Positions 47,634-58,400 of a stretch of DNA of 64,000 nt are shown here, piece after piece (the first letter of the stretch is position 1; every line of letters begins with the position of its first letter). The stretch is taken from contig CM041198.1 in NCBI GenBank assembly GCA_023078555.1, forward strand, positions 7,859,836-7,923,835, written 5' to 3'. A program made the translations under genes and the position numbers. This DNA is from Ulva prolifera. Its lineage: Eukaryota > Chlorophyta > Ulvophyceae > Ulvales > Ulvaceae. Under the pieces are notes generated by a model. The model did not search any database. It was not told the origin of the DNA and was given only the letters and a program-made list of their open reading frames with translations.

Positions 47634-49371
47634 AAAGCTGGGTCCTCTGAGATCTGAGGCTGGCCAGTCCTCCAGCTCCCCCGGTCCGTTTCAGCATCGA
47701 TCCGACCACTGCCTCTCTGGACTTACGCTGGCCCCGTGATCCTATGCCCCACTTAACGCGACACGAGTGGCCGCGACCTGACTGTGCAAGGCGGGTGTCG
47801 AACTACCGACCTCACGAACCAACCCCAAAGGATTAAATGTCAGCTGGTGAGGATGGGATGCATATGTAGTGCTACTTGAGCTCTAGTGACAGCCTGGCTC
47901 GCACCATGTTTGATACAGATGCCTGCAGAGGCACCGGTCATGACACCCATGGCCAGTACAGTTCAGTGGAAAAGGTGCCTGTGACCAACAGGTGTCACCA
48001 GCAGGCCTGACTTGCAGCGGGCCCGTGGCACACACACTGTGTCAATTTACAAAAGCTCGGGCCATTGTATGGCAGAACACTATCTAAACAACAACCCATT
48101 GCCAACAAAACACACATATTATGTAGTACTGGACCACGTTAAGGACACACAAACGAAAGGTGCCTTCAAGTTATCCAGATGCTGGACAGCTCACACAGTG
48201 TCCATGCTTGATGTGCATATCTGTTGCCCACAGTCGTGTCGTGGGTGCTTGGGAGCGCTGCAGCCAGCCAAGAAAGATGAAGAGAAAGCCACTGTTGCAA
48301 CACTGCAGGCCTCCCAGGGATTGCGGAAACGAGCCCATGCCTGTGGCACTGCCACTGCATGTGCTAGTGGCAGTGACTGCATACCATGGTGTGAGTGCCC
48401 ATGGCCTGCAGGATTGTCAACTGCGCAGTGTTTTGTGAGGTGGAAGGTGCACGGTGGTGCATGATCCCAGTCCATTACCTGGCCCAGTGACCAGGCGCTG
48501 ACGATGGAAGTGCTGACACAAGCATCATGATGGCTGCTGAGGTCATGTCTGCATACATGCCCAGGCAGTGCCTGACGGTGCCCGCAAGATGTGCTCAACA
48601 CCCCGGGAAATGCTGCGTGTCTCCAGGGCATCACTAATGCGTGCCTTCCCGGGAGAGTGATGGCGCACGGCGGTACATGACGGCAATTTCCAAAAATGAG
48701 GCATCTAGCGTAGATCTGAGGCGGAAGAGGGGGACAGGCTCGTGGTATCATGCTTCACTGGGTGACTGATCTGAACAGCGTCACCCGACAGTGCTGACCC
48801 ACCTCACCTGAGTTGCACACTGCCTGTCGTTGCGGAGGACCACGCCGAGCAACTCAAGGCGTTAAAATCACATGTGGCATTCATGTGCGGGAACATGCGC
48901 TTGTACTGTGCACAGCGGTGCACAGCGCTTACGCCCGCATGAAGCTATGGCTGTTACCTTGTAAAGCAGCGATCACGCCTGGTATCGACTGGCGTCCTCA
49001 CAGACCCAGCTGCAAGCAGCAACTTAGCACAGCCGGTGCGGCGAACAAAGTCCCGTGCAGCACATAGCTCGCTGCACATATTTGTCGATGCACGTCTGCA
49101 CGTCATGTGGCGTGCTTGTCGAGTGGGACAGCGCATCGTGCAGCGGTGGTCACTGCTCGTCACTGCTCGTCGCTGCTCGTCATGCGATGCCATCGCGATA
49201 GTCATGCGGCCTGGCCGGCAATGTGCCAAGAGCACAGGCGGATGTCGTTGTGACTTGTCTTGCCGCCCGGCCGGGTACTCATGCTCATCAGCACAATGCA
49301 CTACATGACAAGCTGCTCAGCTTACTACAGATACGAGGCTTCAAATCCCATCGCCGTGCTGACCACTGACC

Positions 49372-49665
49372 ATGAGCCATGCCGTCGCAGTGCTGTCACA
49401 CGCAGTACTAGGGCGGTTTGTCGTGGACGAGGACATGCCACGGCTGCAGAGGATGACTCTGGCCAGAAAGTTCCACCGAACAAATCGAAAACAGGCGTGG
49501 AGCGACTATGTCAAGCATGCCTGCAGCTGCAACGGTGCACGCGTCCGTGCAGGGCCGCACGCCCACATGACGTGCGAGGTCTCCATAGTAAATATCATCA
49601 TGTTCTTGACGAAGGACCTTCATATGGGTAGCGTACCTGTGCTAGGCGCTGTGACCTCGGCCTGA
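49372..49665 (+). CDS. Possible 97-residue protein, unrecognised
   Basis: An ATG-started frame whose product is fairly basic and protein-like in composition (RLQRMTLARKFHRTNRKQ in the middle, NIIMFLTKDLHMG near the end). No domain, promoter or splice support is seen, so a chance frame cannot be excluded. Confidence 0.18.
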   Translation: MSHAVAVLSHAVLGRFVVDEDMPRLQRMTLARKFHRTNRKQAWSDYVKHACSCNGARVRAGPHAHMTCEVSIVNIIMFLTKDLHMGSVPVLGAVTSA

Positions 49666-49803
49666 GTACACGGTGGCTCAGGTCCGAACTCGTATTGAGG
49701 GTAATGAGCCTGCGGTGCGCGGTGCTGAGAAGTTGCGAGCGCACCTAGGCCGATTGCAGCTTGCATGCGCCACCGTGAATTTTGCGCGACCGATCGGCTG
49801 ACC

Positions 49804-49812
49804 TATATTTAA
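49804..49812 (+). promoter_or_regulatory. TATA-like element
   Basis: TATATTTAA lies about 530 bp upstream of the secreted-peptide start codon. If used, the transcript would contain a 5' leader with a short upstream frame (ATG at 49911, 33 codons). The leader could be spliced out to the TATGCAG acceptor-like site just before 50349. Confidence 0.3.
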
Positions 49813-50337
49813 GCACGGAAGCCCGCAGTGTTTCCCGCACACCAAATCTGAGACTAAACTCTGGCTCCAAGGCGAGCTTGTTCTATCCCAGCATCACAGG
49901 AACTGTCGAAATGCAGATACCTACATCACAACTTCAGCGAGACCGCTGCGGTGGCCATAAGTACGCCCTCCTGTTCAGATACAACAGCTGCTTGCATCCT
50001 GAGAACGCTTAACAGGTTTTACATTCGCTGCGGCAGCGTTGTCGCCTCGAGCGAACGGAAAGTCCGAGCTCGCAGTGCTCATCATCTGGTGAACGCTGGG
50101 CCAGCGCGTGTCGAAGGGGCCACCTGCGTCGTTATGTTTTCGTGCCTCTTGTGCGCACGTTGCCAGCAGAACAGCGAGGACAACATGTAATTAACACAGA
50201 AGCAGCGTCGTCGCAGCTCCTTGGGAGTGCAGCATCTTGTGCATTGAGCCACCTGCGATCGACTACTTACTCATTCGGGAATTGGACACTGCCTGCGCAC
50301 CGAATAGGACGCGAACCATCAGCTCTTCTGATCACAT

Positions 50338-51082
50338 ATGTTATGCAGGTCAATACTTATGGCTCTGATGATGCTTGTCTGGGTGTGTGCTTGCACATTG
50401 CTTACAGTACCCACAGCACAGGCACTGTCATGGCCAGCACTGACGAGCGAATACGAGATAATTGTGGACGAAAATCCGATCGACGACCTCGATGATTTCA
50501 CCATGGGAGGCAACATCGACACTGCTGGTCGCAAACTCCTGCACGGCTGCCACCAGAAAAGGTGAGTCGCTGTTGGGTTTTTCCCCGTGAGCGGTCCCGG
50601 AGCTTGCTGGCACGTGTGCCTGCGGGGTAATGTCAATTGTGACTCATGCAGCATGTCTGTCACGCGATGTGTCTGCTGCGCTGGGAGGTGCGCGGATAAT
50701 GCTCGCAAGCCTTCTACGTGGCCAGAAGGGATGCTATTCGTGAGTACAGTAGAGAGGTTGTATCGCCACAAGGACGCGCCTGTCACGCCCGTCCCTCAAG
50801 GCCATGAATTTGAACGGCAACCAACATCAGCCCCAGTCCCAATCGATAATACGGACCGCAGCACGCCACTTGCTCTCGGCTTCACAATCTCTGCAAGTCA
50901 TCCCAGCTGGATGTGCCTAGCATCCTCTAGCATCACAGCACAAGCAGCTCTGTCAGTGCAGGTGCCTCAAGGGCTGCCCCAAGTGCACGTTCCCCAACAA
51001 GACCACTACATCTGGCCATTGCAAGAAAAAGGGCAAGCGCCACAACTGCAGCAGGAAGAAGAAGAAGAACGGGAGCAGGTAG
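50338..51082 (+). CDS. Secreted cysteine-rich cationic peptide precursor
   Basis: Three exons join in phase 2: 50338-50561, 50652-50687 (36 bp) and 50962-51082, giving 126 residues. Donors are GTGAGT and GTGCGC, and acceptors TGCAG. The N-terminus is a signal peptide: a short n-region, the hydrophobic core LMMLVWVCACTLL and a likely cut after PTAQA. An acidic pro-region follows (SEYEIIVDENPIDDLDDF). After RKLL comes a strongly basic part with nine Cys: HGC, then RCVCCAGRCLKGCPKC, GHC and HNC, ending in a Lys/Arg run. Signal, acidic pro-part and basic Cys-rich core are the layout of many defence or signalling peptides. I recognise no family (snakin/GASA spacing does not fit), so activity is not assigned. 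An alternative start is the Met at about 50359 (MALMMLVW). Confidence 0.7.
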
Positions 51083-52481
51083 GCTACCTGGGCACACCGG
51101 ACACTGGACTCCAATTTCGGCGAACTCAGCAGCACAGCGCCGGCGATGACAGCCGATGTCGTCCTTTTCTGCCGCTCCGCAGCTGCTCAGTTCGTAACGG
51201 GGGTGCCAGCAGGTATGCATGGCCATGCATGCCTCGCACACATACACACACTTGCTGCTCCACACAGCCTGGGCATGCCACTGCCTGGGCTACGATGGGC
51301 GCTTCGTGTACACAGCTAGATGTTGATATGGAATAAGGCATGGGCTGAACAGAGCAATTGGCTCTGCATAGAGAAAGATAGAGAAGAGGGAGATACGGAT
51401 GCCGCCCAGATGCTACATGCCGCGGCGGAGTGCCTGAGCATAGTCGTTGACTGCGGAATGTCTTTGCTTTTCAAGAGAATTATGTGCACTATGCACGGTT
51501 TCACGATGCTGGTCGTACGTTGCAGTAGCAACACAGATCGTTTCTGTGGATGGCGCTGTTACTTGCAGCCAGAGGGATTACACCTCGTTTCTATGGTCAC
51601 ACACAATTTACACATGTGTGACAAGATTTCCAGTAGCAGTATGTTGATCAATGCCTGAGTTGATACAAACATGTAATCATGCTTTCTCTTTCAGTAATGC
51701 GTGCGCATGAGTTTGACTGCCACGACGCGCAAACTGCAGCGGGTACCATATATCATTGGCCTCATATGATTGGCCTCTGATAGAAGACTGCAAGCACATT
51801 GCATGAACTCTAATGTGGCATGGTGTTCAGCTACACCACCCAATGTGACCATTGCCATTTGTGCCACAATGCCATAATCTGGGAAAGCCTGCCTCACATG
51901 TACACCACTGCATTGCTCCAGCGGAAACACCCTCAGCTCAAACTGCCAAGGTCGACTTCAAACATGCGACGTTGTAAAGGGTGGCTACCTTGCCACAGGG
52001 GCAACGAGCCACAGCAGCCTTGTAGCAGAACTCTGCAAGTCACATTTCCCGACTGCAGCTAGGGCCGTCAAAGGAGCGGTGAAGGGTTTGGCGGTGCTAG
52101 CATGCAGCCGGAGCCATACATGGTCCGGTGTCAGGCCTGGCCTGAGCACCGCCGTCGCCTGCGTTTCTCCGTCACAATTGTCCCAATCGAGGCGATACGG
52201 TGTTGAGCATGAAGCCTGGACACAGCCCGCATGGACGCACCCACAGTACCACCGGCACATGCTTTTGCGACCCGGTTCAAGTTGTGCACTGAGTGTGCAT
52301 CCTATGGGGGTGCGCGCAGTTTGCTGTTGCAGAGCAAGGTGCAGAGTTTACGCACGACCAGCAACCTGCCGCGCAACACACACTTGTAGCCACCTCTGCG
52401 AACGGAGTCACACAAGACTGGACACCTGATCAAAACCTCCCGAAGGGATCACCCCCGCACACCTAGAGTGTCATTTGCTTA
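51083..52481. other. Intergenic, convergent gene ends
   Basis: This lies between the stop codons of the secreted-peptide gene (+) and of the CFAP46-like gene (-). No gene with support is seen. Confidence 0.55.
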
Positions 52482-55400
52482 CTACTTCTTCTTCTTCTTT
52501 CCCAGCCCCTCGTCCACGATGCTGCTGGCCTGGAGCACCAGCCCTGGAACCCCATACACCACAACGCATGCCGGCAGCCACGGCATCCGCTGCTCCTCCG
52601 CCATGGCCTGCACCGCGCCCCGGACCCCTGCAGCCACACCCAGCGTGCCCAGCGGCGGCAGAGCTGCCGCGATCGCCCGCACCCCCACCGACGCCGCAAG
52701 TGGCCACCGGTTCCCCACGCAGCACGCGGCGCCGCGCTGTAGCATCATGCACATGCGCGTCTCAAGCGCTTGGTGGCTGCCGCCCTCGCCAGTCGTGCGG
52801 CGCCGCTGCTGCGGAATGCCAGCACTTACCGCTAAGGAATTTCCAGCTGGGGTGCCAGCAGGTGTGCCATTGGGCACCTCTTCCGCTCCCTCTGGCGTCC
52901 CTTCGGAGCGCGGCGGCGGCGGTGGCGCCGTCAGCCGGTCCAGCACCGACACAAACTTCGCTCCCCGCAGCTCCATGTTCGCCATCGTCTCACAGTGCAC
53001 ATGCACGCCGTACGCATCGCATGTCCAATGCATGACGCCTTGTGACTCCTTCGCCATCATCAGGTGGTAGCCCTGGCTGACGCCCCAGTCCGGGCGGTAC
53101 AGATCCATCTTCCACTCACCCCTCGCCACCGCCTCCAGCTGCGACCCGACCACGCCCTGCAGCTCTGAAGACATGCTGCATGCTGCCTTCGCCACGTCAG
53201 CCACAGCGGCCACAGGGGCGCCCGCAGCCGCCTGTGACGCGAGCTGCCACCGTGCCGCCGCGTGGTGAAGGCTGCGGTCTCGCGCCAGCGCCGGCACTTC
53301 CACCAGCGCCGCGAGCGCCTCGAGCGGCAGGGCCGCGAGACGCGGGCAGCAGCACATCACGATCGCAGGCCGCTGCGGCGGCGGCGTCTCTGCAGCACCT
53401 CCGCCCTTGCCCCCTTTCGCAGGCTTTGCCGGCGTCGGCGGTGGTTGCGCGGCCATCTCGGAGGCAGCGGCGGCAAGCGCGGGCTGCACCGGCTCCAGCA
53501 GGGACTCCATCTGCTCCAGCATTGTATTCCACGTGGACGCAATCACACTTGCATGGTCCGCCTCTGCCGCAGTGTTGCCGCCTGTTGCCTCTGCAGCCTC
53601 CCCTGAACCGTCATGGAGGCCCTCCTCACCAGCCCCACCTTCAGTGACCCCAGCTGTGTCACCACGTGGTGCGGCTTCTTGCCCCACAGTATCTGGCTCT
53701 CCATCCATGACTGCGCTGAACACACCCTTCTCCTCTGCCTCTTTTAAGCTGGTCTCCCACTCGGTGACCTGCGCAAGCAGAGCCTGCAGGCGGACCATGT
53801 CAATGGGCCCCATGCAATGCATCAAGTCCACTGGGCGCTCCTGCTCTTCACCCGCCCCACTGCCTGCAGGCGCCAGCCGGACGCTCACAGCATGCACGCG
53901 CGCGTCGCCTGGGGCTCCCGGCCCGGACAGCGGCCCCTCCTCGACCGCCAACACCACAGCAGCAGTGCCGGCGGGCATCGCCGCCACGCAGTCGCGCAAC
54001 GGCCCGCACAGCTTGCCCCCGGCGCGCCCGTTCACCCAGCCGCTGCGCCGGAGCGCCTGCAGCTGCTGTGCCACCGCAGCACGCATCCCGCCCTGACCTT
54101 CACTAGCTTCCGTGCCTTCTGCGGGTGCCGCTGCAGCTGCCTCATCTGCCGTGTTGGCCGCGCTGGGCGCCAGGGCCGCTGCCGCATGCGGCAGTGCAGC
54201 GGCCTCGAGGTCGGTGCACCATGTGTGCCTCTCTGCATCCTCCGGCCGGTGCCACCACTCAGTGACGCGCTGCAACACACGCGCCGTGTGCCGCAGCGGC
54301 GCCCATGCGTGCAGCGCCTTGGAATCCTCCGCCAGTGCATCACAGGCCCTCCAGGCCACCACCGCCTCCGCCAACTCCCGCATGCCCTCCGGTGCCACCG
54401 CACTGGTGACCCCAGCATCACCATCTCCAACATCGCTGGCTGTGTCTCCGGGGCCAGTACCCCCCCTGGCTGCTGGCTGCAGTGCGCCCGCAGCCACACC
54501 AGGTCCCTGCTGATCATGAGCTGCCACTGTATCCGCACCTGCGCCGCCAGCATGAGCAGATTCAGGCAGCCCCGAGGCTTCGCCTCGCCCGAGGGAGTCC
54601 ACGAGCCGTAGCACGCGCAGCAGCTCCCGAACGACCCTTGCGCCTCGCGGCCAGTCGCGCAGCTGAATTGCGGCGTCAAGCGCGGCGCGCAGTAGCGGCA
54701 GAACCTCAGCACGCACAACATGCCGCAAGCTTGGGTTGCCCTGCTCTGCAGGCAGTAAGTCCTGCATTTGCGCCGCCGAGATGTTGTCCCTTGCATGGTC
54801 GGCGCTGCTGCTGCCGCCACCTTCGGCGTCCACATCACCGGCAGCTCCAGAACTGTCGGAGGCGCCCATGGCGCCAATCGGGTCATCTGCTGCTGCGCTG
54901 CAATCTGCTGTGACGCTTGAACTGCGTGCCACCACGGCGTCGGCTGCCTTCGCGTCGGGGCCAACCTCCCCAGCACGCCGCTGTGTCAGCAGCTCAGCCA
55001 GCTGCAGCTCTGCAAGGCGTGAGCGGGCGTGCGCGAGCCTCGCGTCCACCGCGATGGCGCCGCGGCCGCATACCGCAAGCGCCGCGCATGCATGGCGTGC
55101 CGCGTGGAACGCGTGAGGCGCGTCGCCGACAGCGCCCTCCCCGCGCTCCTCCAGGGCCGCAGCCTCCGTCGCGTCCAAGAAGCGCTCCACCGCCTCTACC
55201 GAAGCTCCGGCCAGCAGCTGTGCCGCAGTGCTCACGCCGTGATCCAGGTTAGCAGCAGCAGGTATTGCCGGCCTGCCCTCTGGCTCACGCGTCTCACATG
55301 CAGGCACCATGGTGCCGGGTGGCCAATGTGGCTGCATGGGACCCGCTGGTGCCTGTTCCGTTTCATCTGTGACTGGAGGTGACTCAGTGGCTGCCAGAGG

Positions 55401-58400
55401 CGTGCATGTGCTGTCATCCATGCATGACTCGTTTTCCTGGCCATGAGGGCTATGAGGGCCATGAGGGCCCGACTCGTTATCAACACGCGCAGATGGCGAA
55501 TCAGAGCCAGGTCGCTTGGCAGCCTCACCTGGGGAATGTTCCAGCGTAGCACCAGAGCCCAACCGGCTGGGCACTGAGCCGACATGCTCCTCGGGGACCA
55601 CCGGCACTTCGCGTTGCGCTTCTAAGGCATCGCGGCTGGCATGGCACGAGAATGTTGGAAATGCAGGCCGCTTGGCACGCAGATCGGCCTCAGCAAACTC
55701 CAGATCTGCACATGCATGCTCTGCATGCGTGCTGGCGAGGTGGACCAGCAGCCGCGCATGCAGCGCATGCGCAGGGTGCGTGGTGCGTGGCGGCGCGTCT
55801 GGCGGAGCACACAGCGGCAGCGCCCGCAGCAGGAAGGCCTCGGCATCGTGCAGGAGCTGCAAGAGGTGCTGCAGGTGGGGCCGGGGGTCGGCCGGGGGGT
55901 CCGCGAGCATGCTGCGCTGTGACCGCAGCGCGCAGCACAGCGCAAGCGTGGCGGCTGCATGCTCCGTTGGCGGGCCGTGCGCTGCTGCAGCCTCCACTGC
56001 GCACGTCAGCGTGAGGACACGCTCCGCACATTCCTTCCGGCCCCCATCGCTTGTCCCCTGCAGCAGTGGCTCCGCGGGTCGCACCGCACTGTGGCATGAC
56101 ATGGTGCCACAGCCTTGGAGCGGGGGCGACGGAAGTTGTGGCACATCGAACCGTTTCACCTATGCATGTCCGTGATCACGGCAAAGACCGGTGAGAACAG
56201 CATGCTATGTGGGCGGCACCCAGGTGGGATGCAAGCCGGATACTACGCCTTGCAACTGGCGAGACTGTGCGCAGATCACAGCCACTTGATCAGCAGCGGC
56301 GCGCACCGTCGTACATGCATGCGCCTGCGCAGCCGCCAGCAAGCTGCCCTGCAGCACGTACAGGGGCGCGATGTGACTGCAGTGCTCCGCCGAGGCCAGG
56401 GCAGGCTGCTGCTGCTGTTCGCCCTTCATCGCTGCGACCGCCAGGCGGGCTGCCGTGAGCGCGTCCCGCACGCCACTCCCAGCCGCAACCCTGTAACACA
56501 CCCGTGCGATGTTGCACCGCTGTGCTTGCATCTGACATTGTGACAGCCCAACTGCCAAGCATCATCCCAAGTGTGACTGTTTGCATGCCTCTGGACGAGG
56601 CCGGCAGCCACACGCACAAAGGCCCAGCATGTCTGCTTCATCAAGGCCGTGCGCGTTGGAGCTCGCCACCTAGGAGGCGCTAGCTTGTTACGTGTTGAAA
56701 AGTGGCACCCCAAGCTGGTACAGTTCACCCAGCGACATCGAATCCCAGATCCAATATCGACGCCAAAACTGTTTGATCTGCTGCTGCCACCATGGCGCGT
56801 GGATGTTGACGCCAGTGGGCCTAAACAGCAAGGGTTTGCGGGAGGGACGAACCGATTACGGCAGTACACAGACACCGCATCGCGCCAGACGGTCGTGTCC
56901 TTGGTGCCTTGCTGCGCGGCTTGCGCCAGCAGCAGCGCGCTGGGCGCGTCCCCAGCGAGGCCCTCCAGCTGCGCCAGGCGCAGAAGGCACCGCGCGCGGG
57001 TGTCACTGTCTTGCCGCGCATTTGCGTGCTGCGCCCCCACCCGCAGCATGCCGTACGCATGGTCCAGGTCGCTGCCAGGCGACGCAAGCATCGCTGTGGC
57101 ACGCCACAGCAGTGTATGCTGGAGCTGGGTCGGCAGGAGCTGGTGCCGAGGTAGGGCTGGTAGAGACCACACGGCTTCGGCGTGGGAGCGCGCTGCCTTG
57201 GCGGACAGCGCGATGGCGTGGGCCATGGCAGAGTTGGAAGTGTCTGGGCCTTCCTGCACTGGCACCGGGTGTGATGCCTACTGCTCATGTGCACAGGCTT
57301 TTTGGTCAGCATGTTCCCGGTCAGCATGGTGGGCCAGTGGTGGGCACAATGTGCCAGGCCAGGACGCTGAAGCTCACGGTGTTTTGGCTGTATCAAGCGA
57401 GAGATCCCAGTTCCATCAGCTCTGTGCACATGGGTGGGTAAGAGAGGTGGGCCTTGCATTGGGGGCCAGCGCCTGCCAGATCCTGGTGGGCGTACAAGCT
57501 CATCCCATGATTAGTCAGCTTGCGAGCGAGCTATACTGGGCAGCACTCGAGGATCCTGATCCGGGCCGGCCGCTGCTTGAGCCCACTCAATTTGTGACAG
57601 ATCAAGCAAATGGAAAACCTCAGGATGCAGTGCTGTAGCATATATGTATGTTTAACCCAGTGTAGGATTGAGACTCCTGGACGCGGGACTGGTGGCCATC
57701 TCCTGGTGACTCGAATCCTCGTGTGATGGCTCGATGCTGTATTGGAGCGCCGGCAGCTGCTGCAGAGGTCGAACATATCCATATCCTGGCAGCTGGCTGC
57801 AGCCGCAGTGCAGCGGTGTACTGTCACGGCGTGCCTGGCTTCGGATCCGTGGTTTGTTCCGAGCTGATTGTCCGAAGCCATCTTGAGATATGCGATCATG
57901 TGTCATGAGCAATTATAGCCATGAGATGAAACAAGATTTCCTATCGAAGCTTGTTCTGATTGCGCCTGGCGTACGTATACGTGGACGTGACGCCTGCCTG
58001 GTTCCGTCCGAAACAACACACTGTGAAAACCGTCGAAGGCAGCGTCGTCGATCCCCAGCTGAGCCCCGCCAGATGTGGCAGTCGTTCACAGTGGGAGACT
58101 CACCTCTTTTCGCACCAAAGCGCTCGTCAACTCCGTTTCGTCCACCAGTGCCGTTGTGTTCAACACGCCTCCCACCAGCCCATGGATCAGGCTGTGCACG
58201 TCTACAGCCTTCATGTCTGCATCGCTGCAGTGGCACAGCTCGCAATTCTCGATGAGAGCGTGATTCAAAGCGGCATATTTGTGCATTTGAGCGGCGGCTT
58301 CGGCGTCCATGTCCACTTCGGGTATTCCTGCTCGTCGGCCCACAGATGGCCTTCCTAGGCCTGCAGCAGGCAGTTCCGTGAACGCATGCTGCCCGCATGT

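Larger units (their letters stand above)
42810..50337. other. Long repeat-bearing region without a clear gene
   Basis: About 7.5 kb in which I see no recognisable protein. The longest frames (197 codons minus at 44481-45074 and 186 codons minus at 48191-48751) lack domains and overlap other open frames. The region holds two palindromes of one family, a duplicated GGCCATGCGATCCACTGCC at about 43608-43658, and ACTGCTCGTC tandem units near 49150. A candidate 97-codon frame at 49372 is listed separately. Confidence 0.5.

Noticed and set aside
47740..47830. tRNA-like or SINE-like stretch with a B-box resemblance (AGTTCGACACC on the minus strand)
   Set aside because: The T-stem does not pair properly and no A box is found at the right distance.
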